Shown: piece by piece, positions 1 to 10,164 of the stretch
Layout of the letters: each line of letters opens with the position of its first letter
Position numbering within the stretch: position 1 is the first letter of the stretch
NCBI RefSeq assembly: GCF_012277275.1
Contig: NZ_CP051155.1
Coordinates: 62,001-126,000, forward strand
Source: Gephyromycinifex aptenodytis
Lineage (GTDB): Bacteria; Actinomycetota; Actinomycetes; Actinomycetales; Dermatophilaceae
Direction: 5' to 3'
Length of the DNA: 64,000 nt
Position numbers and translations under genes: made by a program
Notes under the pieces: model-generated
Told to the model about the DNA's origin: nothing
Database searches by the model: none
Seen by the model: the letters and a program-made list of their open reading frames with translations, nothing else

Positions 1-583
1 GCAGGATGAGGTCACCACCCTTGCGGTGGTGCAGCGAGAGGCCACCCTCACCGGTGTTGTGCAGGCAACCGGCGATAGCCGCGCCGGCGTTCAACGCCGC
101 GATCGCCGGCGCCGACAGGCTGCCGTAGCTCATCGCCGAGACGTTGACGATCGAAGCGGGCCGAAAAGCCTTGCGGCGCCCGCGGGCCGCCCCCATGACT
201 TTCGCGCACGGCAACGCCGCGTCGTGGTGGCTGTGGGCGGCCCCTGAACGTGGCGCGTGGGCGGAGAAGGTCCGATGTTTGATGATCGGGTAGCCCTCGA
301 GGTGCTCCATGTCGTTGTCGGTCCCGAACCCGAAGTAGGTGTTCAGACCCTTGGCGGAGCTGTAGATGTAGCGCCGCTGGTCCCGGCTGAACGGCCGCTC
401 TTCGTCGTTGCCGGCGACGATGTACTGCCGCAGCTCCGGTCCGATCGTCTCGACGAAATAGCGCCCATGACCGAGAACCGGGAAGGCGCGCAAAAGAGAG
501 TGCTTCTTTTGAAAAACGTCGTGGAGGGCGACCCCGGCTACCGCTGCGACGGGCAGGCTCCACCATGCGCGTGTTGAACTCAT
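1..583 (-). CDS. FMN-binding glutamate synthase family protein (N-terminal part, cut by window edge)
   Basis: The reading frame stays open from an ATG at 583 to the window edge, so about 194 N-terminal residues are present. It starts with a short hydrophobic stretch (about residues 7-20). Motifs of the GltB-like FMN-domain family follow, including an RYFVETIGPELRQY-type block, YFGFGTDND, and near the edge NVSAMSYGSLSAPAIAALN and HNTGEGG. In this family the latter segments form the FMN-binding barrel of a stand-alone glutamate-synthase-like oxidoreductase; the physiological substrate is usually unknown. The stop codon lies outside the window. It is co-oriented with pgi, about 200 bases downstream of it, and probably a separate unit. 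Confidence 0.8.
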   Translation of the reverse strand, partial: MSSTRAWWSLPVAAVAGVALHDVFQKKHSLLRAFPVLGHGRYFVETIGPELRQYIVAGNDEERPFSRDQRRYIYSSAKGLNTYFGFGTDNDMEHLEGYPIIKHRTFSAHAPRSGAAHSHHDAALPCAKVMGAARGRRKAFRPASIVNVSAMSYGSLSAPAIAALNAGAAIAGCLHNTGEGGLSLHHRKGGDLIL

Positions 584-787
584 GCGCGAAGTCTGCCGCT
601 TATGAGGTCACTAGGGGCAGCTTGGAGACCACATATTCGCCGACGTCAGGGTCCCGAACGGTGAATCGTCAGGCGTTCGCCTCGGGCCTGCGGGCCATCA
701 CCGGGGATTTGCGGCTCGGCGCCGCTGCTCATGCCGGGACGGTCGCGGTGGAGATCAGCAGCGCGCTGACCTCCACCGCGGGGGTCC

Positions 788-2479
<1,692 letters not shown>

Positions 2480-2588
2480 GGCCGTGTCGCACCTGCCCAT
2501 TCGTTGAGTTCATCGTGCCCGTGAGCGACTGGCGCTCCCGGCACAGCCTAGTGCTCCACGCCGACCTCCCTCGGAACAGGCTGCCTGC

Positions 2589-3548
2589 TCAGGCGCGTCC
2601 CGTCACGGATCCGGCAGGTTCCTGCAGCACTGCGGCCGCGGTGTGGTTGTCGGTGACCAGGTGGGTGGCGAATCCGTTGCGCAGGGCGACACGCAACGCG
2701 CGCGCCTTACGGCGTCCCGTGGCCACCAATATTCGGGTCGGTTTGGCCACCAGATCCTCGATGCCGATGCCGACCGTGCGCGCGTCGAGCTCCGGCAGGG
2801 CGAGCTGCCCGAAGTCGTCGTAGAAGTGCGAGCACAGATCCCCGGCCGCCTTCTCCAGCAGGATGTCCTGCTCCTGGCTGGACAGATAACCCAGTTTGAA
2901 CAGCGTCGCCTCGGGCTCGACCGCGCCCACGGTGAAGATGGCGATCTGGGTGCGCCGCCCCAGGTCGATGACGTCTGCGAGGTGTCGGTCGCCCTCGACA
3001 ATCTCCTTCACTGCCGGGTTCTCGAAGATCACCGGCAACGGAAGGAGGCGGGCGTAGCCGCCGAACGCGCGCCGGAACAACTCGATGGTCTCGTGGTCGC
3101 GGGTGGAGGTGGTGGTGTAGGAACGGCCGCCCTTGAGCTGCACGATCTCCACTCCGCGCCGGTCCTGGGGAGTCAAGGATCTGGCGACGGCGTACATCGT
3201 CTCGCCCCAAGTCACCCCGAGCAGCGCACCGTCGTCGACGAGTTGTTGCAGCAGCAGCGCACCCTGGCGGCCCACCTCACGCAAGGTGCCCACGGAATCC
3301 TCCTGCGGGTGCGCGATCCGCACCTCGGCAAGGCCGAAGCGCTCTCGCAGCGCACGTCCGAGATCGTCGCCGACCTGGCGCGGGTCGTGAATCTCGATGC
3401 GCACGAAGCCGCGCTCGCGGGCGTGAGAGATGAGCTTGGAAACGGTGGGACGAGCCACGCGCAGCCGCTCGGCCACGTCGGCCTGGGACAGTCCGTCCTC
3501 GTAGTAGAGGCGCGCCGCCTCGAGCGCTTGAATGTCTCGGTCCTGCAT
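2589..3548 (-). CDS. SorC/DeoR-type sugar-binding transcriptional regulator, probable deo regulator
   Basis: A 319-residue DNA-binding regulator. Residues about 5-55 form an HTH (LYYEDGLSQADVAERL then ARPTVSKLI). The rest is a SorC-type sugar-phosphate-binding domain with the GVTWGET segment. The ATG at 3548 is preceded by GAAGGAA at proper spacing, so I prefer it to an upstream in-frame codon. It is the last gene of cdd-nupC-regulator, divergent from deoA-deoC-mutase. By analogy with Bacillus DeoR, which belongs to this structural family, it likely senses deoxyribose 5-phosphate or a related pentose phosphate and represses both arms. The family call is firm; the ligand is inferred from context. 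Confidence 0.85.
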   Translation of the reverse strand: MQDRDIQALEAARLYYEDGLSQADVAERLRVARPTVSKLISHARERGFVRIEIHDPRQVGDDLGRALRERFGLAEVRIAHPQEDSVGTLREVGRQGALLLQQLVDDGALLGVTWGETMYAVARSLTPQDRRGVEIVQLKGGRSYTTTSTRDHETIELFRRAFGGYARLLPLPVIFENPAVKEIVEGDRHLADVIDLGRRTQIAIFTVGAVEPEATLFKLGYLSSQEQDILLEKAAGDLCSHFYDDFGQLALPELDARTVGIGIEDLVAKPTRILVATGRRKARALRVALRNGFATHLVTDNHTAAAVLQEPAGSVTGRA

Positions 3549-3651
3549 CGGGTTCCTTCCATGATCAGGGCACGCCCACACATGCAGGTGCCCCCGGGGT
3601 GCCTGCCGCAGGAAGCGGGCGGGCCCAGGGGCACACGCAGGTAATACGTCC

Positions 3652-4866
3652 TCAGAAGGCTACGACTCCCACGATCGCGGCATTGAGCAGGTTGGTGCAG
3701 GTCCCGGCCAGCAGTGCCAGCATCCCCAGCCGCGCGACGTCACCGCGCCGCTCCGGACTCAGCGCGCCGAACGCGCCGATCTGGATGGCGATGGAGCTGA
3801 AGTTCGCGAAGCCGGCCAGGGCGAAGGAGGAGATCATGACCGCCTTCGGCGAGAGGTCGTCAACCTGTTGGCTGAAGGCCGTGAACCCGACGAACTCGTT
3901 CAGGACCGTCTTCTGGCCGATGAAGTTGCCGACCACGCCGGCCTCATTCCACGGAACTCCGAGCACCCAGGCGACCGGGGCGAAGAGCAGACCGAAGAGG
4001 CCTTCCAGCGACCAGCCGGGCTGTCCGAGAGCGTTGCCGATGCCGCCCAAGATCGCCGAGATCAGGGCGATCAGCGCGACGAAGGCAATCAGCAGGCAGC
4101 CGACGATAACGGCGATCTTGCCACCGGCCATCGCACCGCGGCCCAGGGCGTCGATGAGGTTGCGCGACTCGGTGTCGCGCACGTCGCGGACGCTGGCGTC
4201 GTTCGTCGGGGTCTCGGTCTCGGGGAAGAACGCCTTGGCCATGAGCAGTGAGCCGGGGGCGTTCATCACGCTGGCCGCCAGCAGGTAGGGCAGCGGCGCG
4301 CCGAGCAAGGAGTAACCGATCAGCGTGGAGCCGGCCACCGCTGCGAAGCCGCCGGTCATACAGGTGAACAACTCGGCCATGGTCAGGGTGCGGATGTAGG
4401 GGGCGATCATCAGCGGCGCCTCACTCTGGCCGAGGAAGATCACGGTCGAGGCCCAGACGCCCTCGATCTTGCTGGTGCCCATGAGCTTCTGCAGCAGGGT
4501 GCCGATGATGTCGACGAAGAACTGGATGACCCGCAAGTAGTACAGGGCCCCGATGATGGCGCCGAGGAAGATGATCACCGGCAGGACATTCAAGGCGAAC
4601 ACGAAGCCGGTGTTCTCACCCATCAGCCCACCGAAGACGAACTGGGTGCCCTTGTCGGTGAAGCTGATCGCCTTGGTGATGAGTTCGGCGACCCACTTCA
4701 GTGCTGCGAACCCCGGTTCCCACTTCAGGACGATCAGCGCGAAAGCGATCTGCAGGGTCAGCCCCACCCCGAGCGTGCGCCAGTTGATGCGCGAGCGGTG
4801 CCGCGACATGGCAATGGCCAGCCCCAGGATGAGGACGATGCCGATGATTCCTTGGAAGCGTTCCAT
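3652..4866 (-). CDS. nupC: Concentrative nucleoside transporter (NupC/CNT family)
   Basis: A cation-coupled nucleoside importer in the cytoplasmic membrane. The 404 residues match the family length, with about eight or more hydrophobic segments. Family-typical stretches include GQSEAPLMIAPYI in the middle and FIGQKTVLNEF towards the C-terminus, which form the nucleoside site in CNT proteins. It begins ten bases after the cdd stop, so the two are surely cotranscribed: uptake of (deoxy)nucleosides is paired with cytidine deamination. The deo-type regulator follows on the same strand. The substrate range (pyrimidine versus all nucleosides) cannot be read from sequence. Confidence 0.93.
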   Translation of the reverse strand: MERFQGIIGIVLILGLAIAMSRHRSRINWRTLGVGLTLQIAFALIVLKWEPGFAALKWVAELITKAISFTDKGTQFVFGGLMGENTGFVFALNVLPVIIFLGAIIGALYYLRVIQFFVDIIGTLLQKLMGTSKIEGVWASTVIFLGQSEAPLMIAPYIRTLTMAELFTCMTGGFAAVAGSTLIGYSLLGAPLPYLLAASVMNAPGSLLMAKAFFPETETPTNDASVRDVRDTESRNLIDALGRGAMAGGKIAVIVGCLLIAFVALIALISAILGGIGNALGQPGWSLEGLFGLLFAPVAWVLGVPWNEAGVVGNFIGQKTVLNEFVGFTAFSQQVDDLSPKAVMISSFALAGFANFSSIAIQIGAFGALSPERRGDVARLGMLALLAGTCTNLLNAAIVGVVAF

Positions 4867-4876
4867 AGCGATCTCC

Positions 4877-5296
4877 TCAGGCGAGGTCGGAGGGGCCGAA
4901 GCCGAAGGGGAGGAGTTCGCTGAACCGGTGCGCGCGCGGCTCGCCCGACTCTTCGACGATCACCTGCTGGCAACCGAACTCGTGCAACACCTGGCGGCAG
5001 GCGCCGCACGGATAGCACGGCGAGGCTTTCAACCCGATGATCGCGACGCGCACGATCTGGCGCTCGCCGGGGTCGGTGCTCTGCGCAACCATGCGCGTGA
5101 CCGCGGTGCGCTCGGCGCAGATGGTCAGTCCGTAGGACGCGTTCTCGACATTGCAGCCGGTGACGATCACTCCTGAGCGCAGGTGCAGTGCGGCCCCGAC
5201 GGGGAACCGGCTGTAGGGGACGTACGCGGACTCCGCCGCCTCGCGGGCCCGGTCGAGCAATGCGCGATCGTCGAGCGCTTGGTTGGTCTGGGGCAC
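4877..5296 (-). CDS. cdd: Cytidine deaminase
   Basis: Deaminates cytidine and deoxycytidine to uridine and deoxyuridine. With the GTG start at 5296 the protein has 139 residues, typical of the small tetrameric type. This GTG has GGAAGG five bases upstream; a longer frame from 5404 would add a basic low-complexity tail with no family match. The zinc site is of the three-cysteine kind: CAERTAV with the catalytic Glu, then PCYPCGACRQ. The FPVGAAL and GCNVENASYG blocks are also present. First gene of the cdd-nupC-regulator unit, divergent from deoA. Confidence 0.95.
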   Translation of the reverse strand: MPQTNQALDDRALLDRAREAAESAYVPYSRFPVGAALHLRSGVIVTGCNVENASYGLTICAERTAVTRMVAQSTDPGERQIVRVAIIGLKASPCYPCGACRQVLHEFGCQQVIVEESGEPRAHRFSELLPFGFGPSDLA

Positions 5297-5527
5297 GACT
5301 GCCTTCCCGGCCGTCGAGCCTCGACGGCCTTGTCGAGATCGGCGCCCGCTTGGCTGCGCCGCTGAAACACCTCTTGGAACATCGGTTCTGATGGTCCTTG
5401 ACATATGTTCCGGGGTTCAGCCTAGGATCGATCGCAAGCGTCTTCAAGCGCTGGAGAGCATCTTTTTCGCGGCCGGTCACAACGCGGCGGACACCGCACC
5501 GAGCCGGGTGGAGAGAAGGGATTTACC
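5297..5527. promoter_or_regulatory. Divergent cdd / deoA control region
   Basis: This 231-base gap separates two units that both belong to deoxynucleoside catabolism. On the plus strand TTGACA at 5398-5403 and TAGGAT at 5423-5428 form a promoter-like pair with a rather long 19-base spacer. The -35 hexamer overlaps a perfect palindrome ACATATGT (5401-5408). A second small inverted repeat, GAAC-4-GTTC, lies at 5377-5388. Either could be an operator for the SorC/DeoR-type regulator encoded at 2589-3548. The positions are seen directly; the operator role is inference. Confidence 0.45.
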
Positions 5528-6823
5528 GTGCCTGAGAAGTTCGATGCCGTCGATGTCATCCGGACCAAGCGCGACAACGGACGCCTCTGCGAGGCGCAGA
5601 TCGATTGGGTGGTCGACGCCTACACCCGAGGTGTCGTGGCCGACGAGCAGATGGCTGCTCTGGCGATGGCGATCTTCCTCAACGGGATGGATCGCGCCGA
5701 AATCGCCCGCTGGACCGCAGCGATGATCGCCTCCGGGGAGCGTATGAGTTTTGAGAAGCTCTCCCGCCCCACCTGCGACAAACACTCCACCGGCGGCGTC
5801 GGAGACAAGATCACGCTGCCGTTGGCCCCCCTCGTGGCCTGTTTCGACGTGGCTGTACCGCAGTTGTCCGGACGCGGACTGGGGCACACCGGTGGCACGC
5901 TGGACAAACTCGAGGCCATCCCCGGCTGGCAGGCCGCGCTCGACAACGACCGGATGATGCAGATCCTGGACGAGATCGGCGCTGTCATCTGCGCTGCAGG
6001 CTCCGGCCTGGCACCGGCGGACAAGAAGCTCTACGCCCTGCGCGACATCACCAGCACGGTCGAGGCCATCCCGCTCATCGCCAGTTCCATCATGAGCAAG
6101 AAGATCGCCGAAGGTACCGGCGCACTGGTCCTGGACGTCAAAGTCGGTTCGGGTGCCTTCATGAAGGACATCGACCAGGCCCGCGAGCTCGCCCGCACCA
6201 TGGTCGACCTCGGTGTAGACGCAGGCGTGAACACGGTGGCGTTGCTGACCGACATGTCCCGGCCGCTGGGGCGCCTGATCGGAAACGCTCTCGAGGTGCA
6301 GGAATCGGTTGAGGTTCTCGCCGGTGGCGGCCCCAAGGACGTCGTCGACCTCACCTGCGCCCTTGCCCGCGAGATGCTCACCTTGGCCGGCAAACCGGAC
6401 TGCGACGTGGAGCAGGCACTGCAGGACGGACGCGCCATGGACGTGTGGAAGCGGATGATCGCCGCCCAGGGCGGGGACCCGGAAGCCGAGCTTCCTCGAG
6501 CCAAAGAAACCCAGGACGTGTTCGCCGAGCAGGACGGCGTGCTCACCGAGTTGGACGCTCTCAGCATCGGGGTCGCGAGTTGGCGGCTGGGCGCGGGCCG
6601 TGCCCGCAAAGAGGAGCAGGTCCAGGCCGGCGCCGGGATCGAGATCCACGTTGAGCCGGGCGAGCGGGTCAAAGCCGGTCAGAAGCTGCTCACTCTGCAC
6701 ACCGACACCCCGGAGCGCTTCGAGCGCGCCCAGGAGAGCCTGGTCGGTGGCCTGGTCATCGATCCAGATGCGGCGCCGGGCACTGGCGCCCGCGGTGACG
6801 TCGTGCTGGACCGGATCGGCTGA
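5528..6823 (+). CDS. deoA: Thymidine/pyrimidine-nucleoside phosphorylase
   Basis: Phosphorolyses thymidine or deoxyuridine to the base and deoxyribose 1-phosphate. The 431 residues match the family. The KHSTGGVGDK phosphate-binding segment and the SGRGLGHTGGTLDKLEAI signature are intact, and the C-terminal alpha/beta lobe is complete. The GTG start at 5528 is preceded by GGAGAGAAGG. It is the first gene of deoA-deoC-phosphomutase and opposes cdd. Its product feeds the sugar-phosphate steps encoded next, while cytidine deaminase on the other arm supplies uridine nucleosides. Confidence 0.96.
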   Translation: MPEKFDAVDVIRTKRDNGRLCEAQIDWVVDAYTRGVVADEQMAALAMAIFLNGMDRAEIARWTAAMIASGERMSFEKLSRPTCDKHSTGGVGDKITLPLAPLVACFDVAVPQLSGRGLGHTGGTLDKLEAIPGWQAALDNDRMMQILDEIGAVICAAGSGLAPADKKLYALRDITSTVEAIPLIASSIMSKKIAEGTGALVLDVKVGSGAFMKDIDQARELARTMVDLGVDAGVNTVALLTDMSRPLGRLIGNALEVQESVEVLAGGGPKDVVDLTCALAREMLTLAGKPDCDVEQALQDGRAMDVWKRMIAAQGGDPEAELPRAKETQDVFAEQDGVLTELDALSIGVASWRLGAGRARKEEQVQAGAGIEIHVEPGERVKAGQKLLTLHTDTPERFERAQESLVGGLVIDPDAAPGTGARGDVVLDRIG

Positions 6824-6836
6824 GCCGCACCGAGCC

Positions 6837-6873
6837 GTGTCACCGAGCCCGGAACCACCCGGCTCGGTGACAC
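6837..6873 (+). terminator. Perfect 13-bp stem-loop between deoA and deoC
   Basis: Arms GTGTCACCGAGCC (6837-6849) and GGCTCGGTGACAC (6861-6873) are perfectly complementary around an 11-base loop. No U-run follows. It starts 14 bases after the deoA stop and ends before the deoC Shine-Dalgarno. It may be a partial terminator or an mRNA-stabilising element setting the deoA:deoC ratio. Confidence 0.6.
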
Positions 6874-6900
6874 CCACCTGTGTCCGAGAGGATTGCCGTC

Positions 6901-7575
6901 ATGAGCACACCCACACCTGCCCACCTCAGCCGCGCTGAACTGGCCCAAATGGTCGACCACACGTTGCTGAAACCGGAGGCAACCCGCGACCAGGTCCAGG
7001 CGCTCGCCGCGCAGGCAGCGGAGCTGGGTGCCTATTCCATCTGCGTGTCGCCCTCGATGCTGCCGGTCGAGGTCTCCCCGAGGGTGAAGGTGGCTACGGT
7101 CTGCGGGTTCCCTTCCGGCGCGCACCACCCGGAGGTGAAGGCGGGGGAGGCGCTGCGGTCGGTACGTGACGGCGCGGACGAGATCGACATGGTCATCAAC
7201 ATCGCCCGTCTCATCCAAGGCGACCTCGCCCACACCGAGGCCGAGATCGCTGCGGTTCGGGCCGCAGTTCCCCCACCGGTGATCCTCAAGGTCATCATCG
7301 AGTCCGCTGCGTTGAACGAGGAGCAGATCGTGCAGGCCTGCCAGGCCGCCGAGCGCGCCGGGGCGGACTTCGTCAAGACTTCGACCGGCTTCCACCCGGC
7401 AGGCGGGGCGAGCGTGGAAGCTGTCGCGCTGATGGCGGCAACTGTGGGGGACCGCCTCGGGGTCAAGGCCTCCGGCGGTATCCGCACCACCGAGGCCGCC
7501 TTGGCGATGGTCGAGGCTGGCGCTACCCGGCTCGGCCTATCCGGAACTGAAGCCGTGCTGGAGGGCCTGCACTGA
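6901..7575 (+). CDS. deoC: Deoxyribose-phosphate aldolase
   Basis: Cleaves 2-deoxyribose 5-phosphate to glyceraldehyde 3-phosphate and acetaldehyde. The 224-residue protein contains the family blocks [10 protein letters not shown] near the N-terminus, the Schiff-base lysine in VKTSTGF and the second lysine in KASGGIRT. The ATG at 6901 has GAGAGG upstream; an in-frame GTG at 6880 would add seven residues without a good ribosome site. It follows deoA after a stem-loop and precedes the phosphomutase, completing nucleoside-sugar breakdown. Confidence 0.95.
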   Translation: MSTPTPAHLSRAELAQMVDHTLLKPEATRDQVQALAAQAAELGAYSICVSPSMLPVEVSPRVKVATVCGFPSGAHHPEVKAGEALRSVRDGADEIDMVINIARLIQGDLAHTEAEIAAVRAAVPPPVILKVIIESAALNEEQIVQACQAAERAGADFVKTSTGFHPAGGASVEAVALMAATVGDRLGVKASGGIRTTEAALAMVEAGATRLGLSGTEAVLEGLH

Positions 7576-7626
7576 AGGTGCGCCCCACCTGCTTGCCCGT
7601 CATCTCGTCCGTCGAAGGAGACCGAT

Positions 7627-9387
7627 ATGGCCGACGTCGTATCCGCCCCGCAGCCCGAGGACCTCGCTGGTCTGCTTGAACGAGCCCGGCACTGGTGCGC
7701 GCATGACCCTGCCCCGGCAGAGCGCGCAGCGTTGAGCGCCCTCATCGAGCAGGCTCAGGCGGGGGAGGCGGAAGCGCTGGCCGACCTCGCCTCTCGCTTC
7801 ACCGGACCGCTGACCTTCGGCACCGCCGGGCTGCGGGGTGCGGTGGGCGCCGGTGAGACACGGATGAACCGGGCTGTGGTCGCCCGGGCCACCTTCGGGC
7901 TGATGGGGTACCTGAACGGAATCGTCGAGGAACCCCGGGTCGTCATCGGATGCGATGCCCGGCACGGCTCGGCCGACTTCGCCCGCACGGTGGCTCAGGT
8001 GGTGGCCGCAGCGGGCGGGCGTGCCCTGGTGCTGCCTGCCCAACTTCCTACTCCGGTCCTGGCGTACGCGGTGCGCGACCTGCAGGCCGACGCCGGAGTG
8101 ATGGTGACCGCCTCCCACAACCCCCCGGCCGACAACGGTTACAAGGTGTACCTGGGCGGTCGGGTAGCCCAGGACGAAGCTCGCGGGGTGCAGATCGTTC
8201 CCCCGGCCGACCGGTTGATCGCCGAGAACATCGCGGCAGCCCCACCCGCCGACCAAATCCCCGGAGTACCCAGCGACGACGACGGCGTGCTCGAACAGCC
8301 CGAGGACGCCAAGATCGTCCTGCTCGATCATGGCGTGGTCGCCGGTTATGTCGGGCGCGCCGCCTCATTGGCCGGCTCCCAACTCGATGCCGACATCTCG
8401 ATTGTGCTCACCCCCCTGCACGGCGTCGGAGGGCAACTGGCATGCGATGTCCTGGCCACCGCCGGTTTCCCTGAGGTCCAACTGGTACCCGAGCAGGCCG
8501 AACCCGACCCGGACTTCCCGACCGTGGCCTTCCCCAATCCCGAGGAACCGGGTGCGCTCGACCTGGCGCTGGACCTGGCCCGGCGCAGCGATGCCGATGT
8601 CGTGATCGCCCTGGACCCCGACGCCGACCGCTGTTCGGTAGCCACCCCAGATCCCAGCGCCCCCGGCGGGTGGCGGCAGCTCACCGGCGACGAGCTCGGA
8701 GCGCTGCTGGGGGAACAGGCGGCACAGCGCACCGCGCAGGAGGGGGACCCGGACACGGCAGTCCTGGCTTGTTCCATCGTCTCCAGCCGCCAGCTTGCCC
8801 GGATCGCCGCGGCGCACGGCTGCCAGCACGCCACCACCTTGACCGGTTTCAAATGGATCGCGCGCACCCCCGGAATCGTGTTCGGTTACGAGGAAGCCAT
8901 CGGCTATTGCACCGACCCCGGTTATGTGCGCGACAAGGACGGCATCGGCACCGCGGTGCGGGTCGCCGCACTGGTGGCGCAACTGCGCAGCCAAGGACGC
9001 ACCCTGTGCGACGCGCTGGACGACCTCGCCCGGCGAGACGGCTTACATGCCACCAGCCAGGTGTCCTTCCGGGTCAGTGACCTGCAGCTGATCGGCGACG
9101 CGATGGCCCGTCTACGCCAGAACCCCCCGACCGTCCTTGCCGACTCGGCGGTAGTCGAGGTGGCAGACCTGGCGCGGGGCTACGCGGGGCTGCTCCCCAC
9201 CGACGGGTTGCTGCTGCGGACCGAACGCGACGACCGGGTCATCGTGCGTCCCTCCGGAACCGAGCCCAAGCTGAAGTGCTACCTGGAGGTGATCCTGGCC
9301 GCGTGCGACGGGCGGGTGCCGCGAGATGCGGCCCAGCAGCGGCTGAGGCAGCTGGAGAAGGACGTGAGCGCCGTCGTCGCGTTGTGA
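7627..9387 (+). CDS. Phosphohexomutase-superfamily enzyme (phosphoglucomutase/phosphomannomutase type), probable phosphopentomutase role
   Basis: A 586-residue alpha-D-phosphohexomutase. The catalytic phosphoserine loop is TASHNPPADNGYKVY, the metal loop DPDADR, the sugar loop YEEAIGY and the C-terminal phosphate clamp RPSGTEPKLKCYLE. GAAGGAG directly precedes the ATG. Position after deoA and deoC suggests it supplies the phosphopentomutase step (deoxyribose 1-phosphate to 5-phosphate) normally done by the unrelated DeoB, which is absent from this cluster. Some superfamily members are known to act on pentose phosphates; a phosphoglucomutase role cannot be excluded. Confidence 0.88.
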   Translation: MADVVSAPQPEDLAGLLERARHWCAHDPAPAERAALSALIEQAQAGEAEALADLASRFTGPLTFGTAGLRGAVGAGETRMNRAVVARATFGLMGYLNGIVEEPRVVIGCDARHGSADFARTVAQVVAAAGGRALVLPAQLPTPVLAYAVRDLQADAGVMVTASHNPPADNGYKVYLGGRVAQDEARGVQIVPPADRLIAENIAAAPPADQIPGVPSDDDGVLEQPEDAKIVLLDHGVVAGYVGRAASLAGSQLDADISIVLTPLHGVGGQLACDVLATAGFPEVQLVPEQAEPDPDFPTVAFPNPEEPGALDLALDLARRSDADVVIALDPDADRCSVATPDPSAPGGWRQLTGDELGALLGEQAAQRTAQEGDPDTAVLACSIVSSRQLARIAAAHGCQHATTLTGFKWIARTPGIVFGYEEAIGYCTDPGYVRDKDGIGTAVRVAALVAQLRSQGRTLCDALDDLARRDGLHATSQVSFRVSDLQLIGDAMARLRQNPPTVLADSAVVEVADLARGYAGLLPTDGLLLRTERDDRVIVRPSGTEPKLKCYLEVILAACDGRVPRDAAQQRLRQLEKDVSAVVAL

Positions 9388-9448
9388 TCCGATCCGAGTC
9401 CTCGCCCGAGCCTTCCTAGAACCGATCAATCCGCTCTCTGGTGCCGGG

Positions 9449-9478
9449 TACAGCAGTCGGCCGCAGAGGCGGTAGGCT
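9449..9478 (+). promoter_or_regulatory. Candidate pyr operon promoter
   Basis: TAGGCT at 9473-9478 resembles an actinobacterial -10. An 18-base spacer separates it from a weak -35 (TACAGC, 9449-9454). Transcription would start near 9485, just upstream of the PyrR hairpin at 9489. Confidence 0.4.
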
Positions 9479-9488
9479 GCGGGCGTTC

Positions 9489-9530
9489 GACGTCCTTTAA
9501 CCACCGTCCTGTGAGGCGGGGAAGGAGGTC
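9489..9530 (+). promoter_or_regulatory. PyrR-binding RNA hairpin that sequesters the pyrR Shine-Dalgarno
   Basis: The leader reads like a PyrR-binding loop: CCTTTAA on the 5' side, the conserved loop GTCCTGTGAGG (9505-9515), then GGGGAAGGAGGTC on the 3' side. The 5' arm starting at GACGTCCTT can pair with the 3' arm AAGGAGGTC (one mismatch), so the AAGGAGG ribosome site of pyrR (9522-9528) is inside the stem. PyrR bound to UMP or UTP would stabilise the fold and block translation. PyrR-dependent translational repression of this kind has been described for Mycobacterium smegmatis, in contrast to the attenuation seen in Bacillus. I see no separate attenuator before pyrR. Confidence 0.8.
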
Positions 9531-9537
9531 AGGCGCG

Positions 9538-10164
9538 GTGACGCGACCCGACTCAGACATGACCCCATCGAAAACCGAGAGGGGGGCTGAGTCGCTTTCC
9601 ACCGGCGCCCCAGCCTCCACCGACGACGACTCCCGTGTGGTCCTCGGCTCCGACGAAATCGCACGCGCCCTGCGACGCATGGCGCACGAAGTGCTCGAAC
9701 GCAACAAAGGCGGGGACGACCTGGTCGTTCTCGGCATCCCCACCCGCGGCGTCTACCTGGCCCAGCGCCTGGCCGCGCTGATGAGTGAGGTCGAGGGCCG
9801 CGAGATCGCGGTCGGCACGCTCGACATCACCTTCTACCGCGACGATCTGCGGCGTAACCCCACCCGCAAGATGGAGCCGACGACCATCCCGGCCGACGGC
9901 ATCGACGACAAGATCGTCGTCCTGGCCGATGATGTCCTGTACTCCGGGCGCACCATCCGCGCTGCCCTGGACGCCATCGGTGACATCGGTCGCCCCCGCG
10001 CAGTCCGCCTGGCCGTCCTTGTCGACCGCGGCCACCGCGATCTGCCGATCCGAGCCGACCACGTCGGAAAGAACCTGCCCACGTCCAGCCGCGAGCGGGT
10101 GCACGTATCCCTCGCTGAGCACGACGGCATCGACGAAGTGCGGATCAGCGGAGGTGCCCGATGA
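9538..10164 (+). CDS. pyrR: Bifunctional pyr operon regulator / uracil phosphoribosyltransferase PyrR
   Basis: An RNA-binding regulator of pyrimidine synthesis with residual uracil phosphoribosyltransferase activity. It has 208 residues from the GTG at 9538, which has AAGGAGG nine bases upstream. About 35 poorly conserved N-terminal residues precede the core. The PRPP-binding loop is [13 protein letters not shown], followed by the [18 protein letters not shown] block typical of PyrR. Its stop overlaps the pyrB start (ATGA). The leader hairpin at 9489-9530 is its expected target, giving autogenous control of the whole operon. Confidence 0.95.
   Translation: MTRPDSDMTPSKTERGAESLSTGAPASTDDDSRVVLGSDEIARALRRMAHEVLERNKGGDDLVVLGIPTRGVYLAQRLAALMSEVEGREIAVGTLDITFYRDDLRRNPTRKMEPTTIPADGIDDKIVVLADDVLYSGRTIRAALDAIGDIGRPRAVRLAVLVDRGHRDLPIRADHVGKNLPTSSRERVHVSLAEHDGIDEVRISGGAR

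Noticed and set aside
5477-6877. 466-residue open frame antisense to deoA
   Set aside because: It mirrors the codon pattern of deoA, which has full family motifs. The antisense protein has no recognisable fold and no ribosome site.
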